A DNA stretch of 8,422 bases. Source: Desulforhopalus sp. (lineage in GTDB: Bacteria > Desulfobacterota > Desulfobulbia > Desulfobulbales > Desulfocapsaceae). Positions 1 to 5,651 of the stretch are shown here, piece after piece. Position 1 is the stretch's first letter. Each line of letters begins with the position of its first letter. Under the pieces are notes generated by a model. It worked only from the letters and a program-made list of their open reading frames with translations. It ran no database searches and was not told the origin of the DNA. The position numbers and the translations under genes are program-made. The DNA lies in assembly GCA_023231425.1 (NCBI GenBank), contig JALNVI010000093.1:1-8422 (forward strand), given 5' to 3'.

Positions 1-647
1 AGTCGGTTCTGCTCAACGAAAAGGTCTTTGAGCAGGTGTACGGTTCCATGCTCGACTGCAAAACCGAAGTGGATGTGGCCATCGCTGTTGAAACCACCAT
101 GCGCCGCATGGGAGCGGAGAGCCCGAGCTTCAGTACCATCGTCGCCTCCGGCGAACGCGGTGCCCTGCCCCACGCCATTCCCTCCACGCAGAAGCTGCAG
201 AGCGGCAAGTCTCTGACCATCGACATGGGTCTTATCCTCGACGGCTACTGCTCAGATATGACCCGTTCCTTCTGCTACGGCAAGCCCGATCAGACCTATA
301 TGGAAATCCACCGCGTCGTACGCAAGGCACAGCTCGCCGGTATGGAAGCAATTCGCGCCGGGGTGACAGGAGCAAGCGTGGACAAGGTCGCGCGCAAGGT
401 AATTGAGGATGCCGGCTACGGTAAATATTTCGGCCACGGACTGGGGCACGGAGTCGGTCTCGCCATCCACGAAGAGCCGCGACTCTCCCGGCTGAACACC
501 AAAAAGTTGAAGGTGGGAATGATTGTTACAGTGGAACCGGGCATCTATATCCCGGAATGGGGTGGAATCCGCCTTGAAGACATGGTTGTCGTGCGTGAGA
601 ACGGCTGTGAACGCCTTAACACCAACGACACATGGCTCAATGTCTGA
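1..647 (+). CDS. M24 family metallopeptidase (Xaa-Pro aminopeptidase type), 5'-truncated
   Basis: The reading frame is open from the window edge (first whole codon at 3) to TGA at 645-647, giving 214 visible residues, so the N-terminus lies outside. The visible part is a pita-bread catalytic domain. All five dinuclear-metal ligands of the family can be placed: Asp74 (in TIDMG), Asp85 (in CSDMTR), His149 (second His-Gly of GHGLGHGVG), Glu178 (in VEPGIY) and Glu192 (in IRLEDM). His156, seven residues after His149, matches the conserved substrate-binding His. Family enzymes remove an N-terminal residue preceding proline in the cytoplasm, using Mn or Co. The missing part is probably the roughly 130-residue creatinase-like N-domain found in enzymes of about 350 residues. 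The GTG at 36 is an internal codon, because the frame continues upstream of it. A methionine aminopeptidase is less likely, since the GHGLGH context and spacing resemble PepP/PepQ-like enzymes. The next gene starts 12 nt downstream, suggesting co-transcription. Confidence 0.93.
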   Translation, partial: SVLLNEKVFEQVYGSMLDCKTEVDVAIAVETTMRRMGAESPSFSTIVASGERGALPHAIPSTQKLQSGKSLTIDMGLILDGYCSDMTRSFCYGKPDQTYMEIHRVVRKAQLAGMEAIRAGVTGASVDKVARKVIEDAGYGKYFGHGLGHGVGLAIHEEPRLSRLNTKKLKVGMIVTVEPGIYIPEWGGIRLEDMVVVRENGCERLNTNDTWLNV

Positions 648-659
648 CAGGAGAGAAGC

Positions 660-998
660 ATGCGACAGTTTGTAATCGACGAACTCAGCCCCATGGAGTT
701 GGAAAACATTGACTCCTGGCTGAAGCGCAACATGCAACCGGGCCCGATGATCGGTCTCTACTGGCTCCTTCTTGAAGAGGAGCACCTGGATGAAGCGCAA
801 CTCGGTGAAGGGCATAAAGAACACGGCCCGTGGTACATGGCCGTGGAAGTAACAAGAAAAGATATACGTTTTGAACTGCTCGTCCGCAGCAAGACCAACC
901 TGCACTGCACCTGCATCGCCCAGGCCTCCCCGAAACAGCGGCAGGTGATGCTGGATCTGATCGACCGCCTCGTCGCAGAAGAGATGATTCAGGCATAG
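660..998 (+). CDS. Conserved-looking protein of unknown function, 112 aa
   Basis: I do not recognise this family. The ATG at 660 is preceded by AGGAG (649-653) with a 6-nt spacing, and the start lies 12 nt after the peptidase stop, so it is probably the second gene of that operon. The product is small and acidic, with no signal peptide or clear membrane segment. The N-terminal third looks helical (roughly residues 11-42, including a hydrophobic IGLYWLLLEEE stretch). The middle contains a likely beta section around residues 57-75 (WYMAVEVTRKDIRFELLV). A Cys-x-Cys pair (Cys83, Cys85) is followed by a C-terminal amphipathic helix (about 91-108). The CxC could be structural, redox-active or metal-binding, but nothing here decides this. 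Normal codon usage and a good ribosome site make it a real gene. Its function is open. Confidence 0.8.
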   Translation: MRQFVIDELSPMELENIDSWLKRNMQPGPMIGLYWLLLEEEHLDEAQLGEGHKEHGPWYMAVEVTRKDIRFELLVRSKTNLHCTCIAQASPKQRQVMLDLIDRLVAEEMIQA

Positions 999-1018
999 AC
1001 GAAATCACTCCGCCGGTA

Positions 1019-1294
1019 TCACTCCTCTTGCCCTGAGTTCTCCTCACCCGACGACGGGTGCGCCCGCTCCACCATAGTTTCAAGGCGCACCAGCCGCCGG
1101 TCGACCTCGCGCAATTCGCGTACCGTCTCTGAAAGCACACTGTCGTTGCCCTTACAGCCACTGACTGAATTGCGGGTACACCGCTGGCGAACAAGTTCGC
1201 TCATACTGACCCCCTCCTGCTCCGCCTCCTCCATGAGGAACGCCTTGAAGTCCGGCGCGGCAAGGATAGTTATTCGTTCTGTATGTGTTGCCAT
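1019..1294 (-). CDS. Small ribbon-helix-helix-like protein with C-terminal coiled coil, 91 aa
   Basis: The ATG at 1294 is preceded by a G-rich ribosome site (GAG followed by a G run, ending 4 nt before the start). The same frame stays open back to 1534, but that part is antisense-free shadow inside the co-chaperone gene and is rejected. The N-terminus reads like a ribbon-helix-helix DNA-binding fold: a short beta strand (about residues 6-11, ERITIL), helix 1 (about 14-27) and helix 2 starting at SMSELVRQR (30-38). Residues 54-75 form heptads with hydrophobic positions L54, L61, V64, L68, L71 and V75, suggesting a dimeric coiled coil. The tail (79-91) is acidic and probably disordered. Two cysteines (39, 47) lie between the two parts. 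RHH proteins of this size are usually transcription regulators or antitoxins, and no toxin partner is visible here. It lies downstream of the J-domain gene on the same strand, separated by a terminator-like hairpin. The specific role is unknown. Confidence 0.75.
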   Translation of the reverse strand: MATHTERITILAAPDFKAFLMEEAEQEGVSMSELVRQRCTRNSVSGCKGNDSVLSETVRELREVDRRLVRLETMVERAHPSSGEENSGQEE

Positions 1295-1298
1295 TCTT

Positions 1299-1307
1299 CC
1301 CCCCCTC
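1299..1307 (-). promoter_or_regulatory. Ribosome binding site of the RHH gene, containing a seven-G homopolymer
   Basis: On the minus strand the sequence is GAGGGGGGG, then AAGA, then the ATG at 1294. The GAGG portion lies about 9 nt from the start and the last G is 4 nt away, so the ribosome could pair in several registers. It supports the internal ATG as the true start. A G7 tract is prone to slippage during replication, which would change spacing but not reading frame. Confidence 0.55.
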
Positions 1308-1328
1308 AAAATCGTAGGATATTCTGCG

Positions 1329-1376
1329 AAAAAGGCGGAGAAAATCAACCTCTTTCGTAAATCTCTCCGCTTTTTT
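1329..1376. terminator. Hairpin with T-tracts on both sides, probable bidirectional terminator
   Basis: The arms GCGGAGA (1335-1341) and TCTCCGC (1364-1370) pair perfectly, and the stem can be extended by a G-T wobble and A-T pairs from the flanking A5 (1329-1333) and T6 (1371-1376). The loop is 22 nt, which is long for an intrinsic terminator. Read on the minus strand it would end the co-chaperone transcript (T5 tract), before the RHH gene. Read on the plus strand it has a T6 tract and could stop transcription coming from the peptidase operon after crossing the RHH gene antisense. The long loop lowers certainty. Confidence 0.5.
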
Positions 1377-1388
1377 CCGTTCTCCTGA

Positions 1389-2411
1389 TTACGCCGTGAC
1401 AGTTGCTCGCTGGGATGTTTTCTCACGGGGATTAAACGTAGAGATCTGCTGCAACTCCTCAAGCAGTTCTTTTTCTCGTGTGCTGAGCGATTCCGGCACG
1501 GCAATCTCAAGACGCACCAACAGGTCACCCGCACCGCTCCTCCGTTTTTTCAGACCTTTACCCCGCAGCCGCAAAACCCGGCCACTCTGTGATCCGGCAG
1601 GAATACTCAGCTGCACACTGCCGCTGAGCATCTGCACTGGTACCTTAGCCCCGAGGGCAGCCTCAATGAAGGAGATCGGCACGGTGGTTTTCAGATCATG
1701 GCCTTCCACACTGAAGGTAGGATCCGGCAAGACCACCAGACGAATCCGCAATTCATCCTGCAGGGCACCTTTGCCGCCGAGGCGGATCACGGAACCGTTC
1801 GTCATGCCAAGAGGAATTTGCACTTTCAGCTGCTTCGTTACCGGTCGCATGGTGTTGCCCGACTGCTCATAACTCTGCACTGAAATATGTCGTTCACCAC
1901 CCTCCTGTAACTCCCGCAGGGTTACCGGCAAATCATGTACCTGCGGCTCTGACTCAGCCTGCTGGCGTCTGCCGCCGCTGAAGCTGCCATAGCTCTTTTC
2001 CTGCCCGCCAGCGTTCCCAGCCTGGCCGAAGAGACCACGCAGGATATCGTCCAGATCCTCAGGATCCACTTCCCGCCCGCCGTGGGTATATGCGCTTCCG
2101 GGCCCCCGTGTGTAGGAGGTTCTGCCTCTTCCGCCCTGCCTGTAACGCTCAAAATCGTCGTATGAAACACCCTGGTTGTGTGCCGCCACCGCCTCTTCCC
2201 ACTTATCTCCAAAACGGTCATAAAGTTTCCGTTTTTCCTTATCCTTCAACACTTCCCAGGCCGCACCCACCGTTTTGAAACGGCCCTCCGCGTCGGCCGA
2301 TTTGTTCACATCGGGGTGCAGTTCCCGCACCTGATTCCGATAGGCTTTTTTCAGATCGGCCTCACTGGCATCTTTGGAGACCCCGAGAATATCATAGTAA
2401 TTCCCCATCAT
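1389..2411 (-). CDS. DnaJ-family co-chaperone without zinc finger (CbpA-like, type II)
   Basis: A 340-residue Hsp40 co-chaperone, which would stimulate DnaK ATP hydrolysis and deliver non-native proteins to it in the cytoplasm. The J domain covers about residues 4-68 with the essential His32-Pro33-Asp34 motif. A Gly-rich linker spans about 92-150 (with GGRGR, GPGSAY and SGGRR). Two beta-sandwich substrate-binding domains follow (about 155-230 and 235-305). The CxxCxGxG zinc-finger repeats of canonical DnaJ are absent, which places it with CbpA-type proteins; the length (339-340) fits a CbpA-type protein with a somewhat extended C-terminus. The C-terminal tail after about 325 is polar. Two consecutive ATGs exist (2411 and 2408). 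GGGGAG lies 3 nt before the first and 6 nt before the second, so the second may be the real start. In many bacteria cbpA is followed by the MerR-like inhibitor gene cbpM; here the next gene encodes an RHH-like protein instead. A sigma70-type promoter lies upstream. Confidence 0.92.
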   Translation of the reverse strand: MMGNYYDILGVSKDASEADLKKAYRNQVRELHPDVNKSADAEGRFKTVGAAWEVLKDKEKRKLYDRFGDKWEEAVAAHNQGVSYDDFERYRQGGRGRTSYTRGPGSAYTHGGREVDPEDLDDILRGLFGQAGNAGGQEKSYGSFSGGRRQQAESEPQVHDLPVTLRELQEGGERHISVQSYEQSGNTMRPVTKQLKVQIPLGMTNGSVIRLGGKGALQDELRIRLVVLPDPTFSVEGHDLKTTVPISFIEAALGAKVPVQMLSGSVQLSIPAGSQSGRVLRLRGKGLKKRRSGAGDLLVRLEIAVPESLSTREKELLEELQQISTFNPREKTSQRATVTA

Positions 2412-2485
2412 TCTCTCCCCTTTGCAATTTTTCTGTCTCCCACAACCATTATCTGGCAGGAAGTCTCTTTTTTATTACAATAAAG

Positions 2486-2513
2486 ATTATAAGAATTTAT
2501 ATTACTTTTACAA
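2486..2513 (-). promoter_or_regulatory. Sigma70-type promoter of the DnaJ-like gene
   Basis: On the minus strand there is a -35 box TTGTAA (2513-2508; 4 of 6 matches) and a perfect -10 box TATAAT (2491-2486), separated by 16 nt. Transcription would start near 2479, leaving a leader of about 68 nt before the ATG at 2411. The surrounding DNA is AT-rich. No heat-shock sigma32 boxes and no CIRCE-type inverted repeat are visible here, so basal vegetative expression is the simplest reading. A 6-bp inverted repeat, ATTACT (2501-2506) and AGTAAT (2527-2532), brackets the -35 box and could be an operator or chance. Confidence 0.6.
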
Positions 2514-2828
2514 CGGTGCTTAAATTAGTAATTCCAAAAAGGAAAAAGAGAACAACGCCAGCAAAACTCGGGGAGGTACCTGAGTGACGATCATTTTTTA
2601 CTGTTCCCTGCGTACAAAAGTCTTTTTTTGACAGCTGCATGAATGAGCAGAGGTCCGCCCCATAATTTCATTTTCCTTTGAATATGGTATGGTAGTGATA
2701 TCGGGCTGGCAGAGAAAAAGAAGATTTCAAGAGTCTTTTCTTCCCCCCACTTTCATATGAAGATCAGTCTCGATTTTTACTTAAATAAAAAATATACGTT
2801 CCAGCCTTTTCTTCAATTTAACAATTAC

Positions 2829-2832
2829 AGGA
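2829..2832 (+). promoter_or_regulatory. Ribosome binding site fixing the LysR start
   Basis: AGGA with 5 nt to the ATG at 2838. The upstream in-frame ATG at 2757 has only CCCCCCACTTTC before it and no purine-rich site, so this motif decides the start. Confidence 0.6.
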
Positions 2833-2837
2833 ACAGC

Positions 2838-3743
2838 ATGGATATCACCCTGCGCCAAGTAGAACTCTTCCTTGCCCTCGCCCGCACCAGCCGAATTCAA
2901 AGCGTGGCAAAGGAGTTTTCCCTCACCCAGTCGGCCGTTTCTACGGCGATCAAACGCTTTGAGGAAGCAATCGACGCCCCGCTCTTTGACCGCGCCCACA
3001 AAAAAATTTCCCTCAACAGCAATGGCAATGGGCTCGCCGAGGAGCTGATCCCGCTGATGCGACGTTTTCAGGACGTCTCCACCATGTTCAAAAGAAATCT
3101 CATCGCCGGTTCCCTTGAAATCGGAGCCAGCCAGACCATTGCCGACTACATCCTGCCCGAGGTCCTCTACACCTTTCAGGCACACCACCACGACACCCAT
3201 CTCTCCATCTGGACGGGGAACTCGAGAGAGGTTGTGCATGCAGTAGAGATGGGTGAGGTGGCAGTGGGATTTATTGAGGGAGAGGTCCCAAGCCGGATCC
3301 TGCAGAGTGAAAAGATCGGCGAAGAGGAGCTGATCGTCGTCACCTCCGATGTCGATATCGCGGCGGAGCGCTCGTGGACCATGGAGGAACTGCTTGATCT
3401 GCGCTGGATTCTACGTGAACCAGGCTCCGGAACCCGCCACACCTTCTTCGATCAGCTCGGGGAACAGGCGCAGAAGCTGAACATCTTCATGGAGCTGGAC
3501 CACATTGAGTCGATTAAAAACGTACTGCGCAACCCCGGCACCCTGAGTTGTCTTTCCCAGCACTGCATCGCCCACGAACTGGCACGGGGCACTCTCTTTC
3601 CGGTACAGATTACGGGCACCCACTTCATGCGCAATCTCTATAGGGTGATCCATCCGCGGCAGTCGCAGACGGTTTTGATGAATGCGGTTTTCAACGAGGT
3701 GAATAAATCACTCTCCGCAGTACAACACATGATGAAGGGATAA
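2838..3743 (+). CDS. LysR-family transcriptional regulator
   Basis: A 301-residue one-component regulator, the normal length for LysR proteins. The N-terminal winged helix-turn-helix covers about residues 3-62; the recognition helix lies near 30-42 in SLTQSAVSTAIKRFEE, the classic LysR signature, followed by APLFDR. A linker helix follows (about 63-88), then a two-lobed periplasmic-binding-protein-like effector domain (about 90-295), beginning LIAGSLEIGAS, typical of the family. The frame is open further upstream to an ATG at 2757, but the ATG at 2838 is chosen because MDITLRQVELF is the canonical LysR N-terminus and AGGA (2829-2832) sits 5 nt upstream; the extra 27 residues would be atypical. 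LysR proteins usually control a neighbouring gene and themselves in response to a small molecule. The effector cannot be read from sequence. The nearest divergent gene is the DnaJ-like gene, an unusual target, so its regulon may be the downstream hydrolase-transporter pair or elsewhere. Confidence 0.92.
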   Translation: MDITLRQVELFLALARTSRIQSVAKEFSLTQSAVSTAIKRFEEAIDAPLFDRAHKKISLNSNGNGLAEELIPLMRRFQDVSTMFKRNLIAGSLEIGASQTIADYILPEVLYTFQAHHHDTHLSIWTGNSREVVHAVEMGEVAVGFIEGEVPSRILQSEKIGEEELIVVTSDVDIAAERSWTMEELLDLRWILREPGSGTRHTFFDQLGEQAQKLNIFMELDHIESIKNVLRNPGTLSCLSQHCIAHELARGTLFPVQITGTHFMRNLYRVIHPRQSQTVLMNAVFNEVNKSLSAVQHMMKG

Positions 3744-3788
3744 TCCAGTACACTTTCCCCATGCTCCGGAAATAGATTCAGGGTATTA

Positions 3789-3820
3789 TGGTGGCGCGCA
3801 GGGTAGCTGCGCTGCCACTG
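3789..3820 (+). other. Strong stem-loop between the LysR gene and the hydrolase gene
   Basis: The arms GTGGC-GCGCAG (3791-3801) and CTGCGC-T-GCCAC (3807-3818) form 11 pairs around a 5-nt loop (GGTAG), with one bulged T at 3813 and two possible G-T pairs at the base. No T-tract follows on either strand, so it is not a standard intrinsic terminator. A TATTAT box (3784-3789; 5 of 6 to the -10 consensus) lies directly before it, but the matching -35 region is poor. If that box is a promoter, the hairpin would form the 5' end of the hydrolase-transporter mRNA; otherwise it may be a U-tract-less end of the LysR transcript. Confidence 0.45.
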
Positions 3821-3868
3821 CTTCTGACAATTCCATAGACCACTTCATTCACAAGAAGGGAGACTGCC

Positions 3869-4546
3869 ATGAAACTGAGATATTTTTCACACTCCGCTTT
3901 CCAGATTACCAGCGAATCGGGGATCAGTATTCTCATCGATCCCTTCCTTGACGACAATCCAACCTCTCCAGTGAAATCAGAGGAAATCTTCGCTGATTAT
4001 ATCGTTCTGACCCACGCCCACAGTGACCACCTCGGCGACACTTTCAAGATTGCCCCGCGCTGCAACTCGCTGGTTATCGCCGTCAACGAACTGGCCCTCT
4101 ACTGCGCCGAAAAAGGGTGCAATGTCCACAGCATGCATATCGGCGGAGGTTATGAATTTGATTTCGGACGTCTGCAGTTCACCATCGCCCACCACGGCTC
4201 CTCAACCCCGGAAGGCAATTATGCCGGAGAACCGGCAGGTGTCGTTCTCACCGTGGACAACAAGACTATCTACCACGCCGGAGATACCGGACTCTTTTAT
4301 GATATGAAACTGATCGGCGAAATGCATCATCCCTATGTCATGATGCTGCCCATCGGCGACAACTTTACCATGGGCATCACCGATGCCGTCAGGGCCGCCG
4401 AACTGGTCAGCCCCGGTTTTGCCATTCCCATTCATTATAACACCTTCGATGCTATCAAGGCTGACCCGAACGAGTTCTGCACTGCGGCTGCAGAGGCCGG
4501 GATCAACGCACGAGCCCTCGCCTACGGCGAAGAGATCTCTCTCTGA
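3869..4546 (+). CDS. UPF0173 metal-dependent hydrolase (metallo-beta-lactamase fold)
   Basis: A 225-residue soluble protein with the length and landmarks of the UPF0173/YtkL-like family. Strand-rich N-terminus (MKLRYFSHSAFQI, then ILIDPFLDDN) is followed by the metal motif HxHxDH: His49, His51, Asp53, His54 in LTHAHSDHLGD. Further conserved positions are His108/His109 (in IAHHGSS), Asp139 (in YHAGDTGLF) and His189 (in IPIHYNTF). These would bind two metal ions, usually zinc, for hydrolysis; the natural substrate of the family is not established. All key residues are present, so an active enzyme is expected. The start is supported by AAGGGAG (3856-3862), 6 nt before the ATG. No signal peptide is seen, so it should be cytoplasmic. 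The EamA transporter gene begins 10 nt after the stop, pointing to a shared mRNA. Confidence 0.93.
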   Translation: MKLRYFSHSAFQITSESGISILIDPFLDDNPTSPVKSEEIFADYIVLTHAHSDHLGDTFKIAPRCNSLVIAVNELALYCAEKGCNVHSMHIGGGYEFDFGRLQFTIAHHGSSTPEGNYAGEPAGVVLTVDNKTIYHAGDTGLFYDMKLIGEMHHPYVMMLPIGDNFTMGITDAVRAAELVSPGFAIPIHYNTFDAIKADPNEFCTAAAEAGINARALAYGEEISL

Positions 4547-4556
4547 TCCGCGTTTG

Positions 4557-5546
4557 ATGGACCCGAGAACTCTACTTCGCCGTCTCAATCCGACGGTTCC
4601 AGCCATGCCGTCCGTGCGCAAGGCACAGGAACCGCCGCCCGGCAACGGGACTCTCCCCCTGCGTGCCGCCCTCTACTGCAGCCTTCTCTGCTTTCTTTTC
4701 GGCGGTAATCCGACGGCCATTAAGATCGGCTCGCAAAGTTTCGGCCCGCTCACCATGGTCGGCAGCCGCTTCCTGCTCGCCAGCACCACTCTCCTCCTCT
4801 GGGGCCTCTTCACTGGCCGCGCGGTGGGACTGCGCCGGGCTCAGGTCCGCATGCTGATTCCCCTGCCGATGATCTACGTCGTGCAGCTCGGGCTCTTTTA
4901 TGTCGGCCAGAGTAAAACGCTGGCCTCCCACGGGGCGCTGATCTCCAATATGATGCCTCTGGTGGTCATGATCCTCGCCTACTTCTTCCTCGGCGACCGT
5001 ATAACTCCACGCAAGGTGATCGGCGTCCTGCTCGGCCTCGCTGCTGTTGCCCTGCTCTTTTTCGACAAAAAGGCTGCCAGCAGCGGTGCAAGTCTGCTCG
5101 GCGATACCCTCCTTGTCGGTTCTGTCACCCTCTGGGCGACGAATGCCATCTACATGAAGAAAATCATCCGTTATTTCAGTATCTTCACCATCACCCTCTA
5201 CCCGATGCTCATCTGTGTTCCCTTCTATTTTCTTGGAGGATGGCTCTTCGACGACGTGATGTTCCGCCCCGTCACCACTCCAGCATTGCTCTCCCTCGCC
5301 TTTCAGGCCTTCGTCACCGCCTCCTACGGCTTCATCGCATGGAATGGTTTGATCAACCAGTATGGAGCAACGGCGCTCAACGCCTTCGTTTTTCTCATTC
5401 CTATCTCCGGCGTTCTTCTCGGGGTAGTTCTGCTCGGGGAACCGCTGACGATAAACATCATCGTCGCCATCATCCTGATAGTCGTCAGTCTGGGAATTAT
5501 CAACCGCGCAGAGAGACCACCAGCAGAAATATTGAAAAACACATAA
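4557..5546 (+). CDS. EamA-family (drug/metabolite transporter) inner-membrane permease
   Basis: A 329-residue membrane protein with about ten hydrophobic helices in two EamA repeats. Approximate segments are 36-52, 65-86, 97-116, 126-145, 152-169, 181-199, 209-230, 243-262, 273-293 and 297-316. Family hallmarks include FGGNPTAIKIG in helix 1, the FFLGDRITPRKVIGVLLG end of repeat 1, and VVLLGEPLT with the final helix in repeat 2. Such proteins commonly export amino acids, their derivatives or other metabolites; the substrate cannot be predicted. The first 35 residues are Pro/Arg-rich and hydrophilic, probably cytoplasmic. The start is uncertain: the ATG at 4557 is 10 nt after the hydrolase stop and lacks a clear Shine-Dalgarno sequence, suggesting coupled translation. 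An ATG at 4605 would give 313 residues and also lacks one. The frame is open upstream to 4383, but that overlaps the hydrolase gene and is rejected. A terminator follows 40 nt after the stop. Confidence 0.88.
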   Translation: MDPRTLLRRLNPTVPAMPSVRKAQEPPPGNGTLPLRAALYCSLLCFLFGGNPTAIKIGSQSFGPLTMVGSRFLLASTTLLLWGLFTGRAVGLRRAQVRMLIPLPMIYVVQLGLFYVGQSKTLASHGALISNMMPLVVMILAYFFLGDRITPRKVIGVLLGLAAVALLFFDKKAASSGASLLGDTLLVGSVTLWATNAIYMKKIIRYFSIFTITLYPMLICVPFYFLGGWLFDDVMFRPVTTPALLSLAFQAFVTASYGFIAWNGLINQYGATALNAFVFLIPISGVLLGVVLLGEPLTINIIVAIILIVVSLGIINRAERPPAEILKNT

Positions 5547-5585
5547 CCTCAACCTTGCCACCTTCCGTTACTGGCGCCCCGGAAC

Positions 5586-5625
5586 AAAAAAGGCCGGACA
5601 CCGCCTGCGCAGTGTCCGGCCTTTT
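5586..5625. terminator. Bidirectional rho-independent terminator between the EamA gene and lon
   Basis: The arms GGCCGGACAC (5592-5601) and GTGTCCGGCC (5612-5621) pair perfectly. Flanking AAAA/TTTT extend the stem to 14 bp around a 10-nt loop. T4 follows on the plus strand and T6 on the minus strand (the A6 at 5586-5591). It lies between two convergent genes and should terminate both, more efficiently in the lon direction because of its longer T-tract. Confidence 0.93.
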
Positions 5626-5651
5626 CATGCCTTCCTGAAATTGAACAGCTA

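Larger units (their letters stand above)
2412..2837. other. 426-bp divergent intergenic region between the DnaJ-like and LysR genes
   Basis: I find no convincing coding sequence in this stretch. It holds the DnaJ-like promoter and leader at its left end. A 7-bp stem with a 6-nt loop (arms ACTCGGG 2566-2572 and CCTGAGT 2579-2585, one G-T pair) lies in the middle, followed 8 nt later by a T6 tract; that distance is too long for a standard terminator. A perfect TTGACA (2628-2633) on the plus strand has no acceptable -10 box at 16-18 nt. A CTGC/GCAG dyad (2635-2650) lies directly after it and is of the rough size of a LysR operator. The right end is AT-rich and precedes the lysR-type start. I recognise no known riboswitch. 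Confidence 0.6.

Noticed and set aside
252..905. A 217-codon open frame on the minus strand over the peptidase and the 112-aa gene
   Set aside because: It overlaps conserved metal-ligand codons of the peptidase on the other strand and resembles no family.
1045..1060. CACCCG-ACGA-CGGGTG hairpin as a terminator for the convergent genes
   Set aside because: It is only a 6-bp stem within the RHH coding region and has no T-tract on either strand.
1295..1534. Extended N-terminus of the RHH protein starting at 1534
   Set aside because: The extra 80 codons lie inside the co-chaperone gene in another frame and cross the terminator hairpin; the product there is low-complexity Arg/Cys/Ser sequence.
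2628..2633. Perfect TTGACA as a LysR-gene promoter
   Set aside because: No acceptable -10 hexamer lies 16-18 nt downstream (AGGTCC and neighbours), so I did not call a promoter.
4572..5561. A 329-codon open frame on the minus strand opposite the EamA gene
   Set aside because: It is the reverse-complement shadow of a GC-biased membrane-protein gene: its product is an unnatural Asp/Glu/Gly/His-rich sequence with no domain, while the plus strand encodes an obvious transporter.
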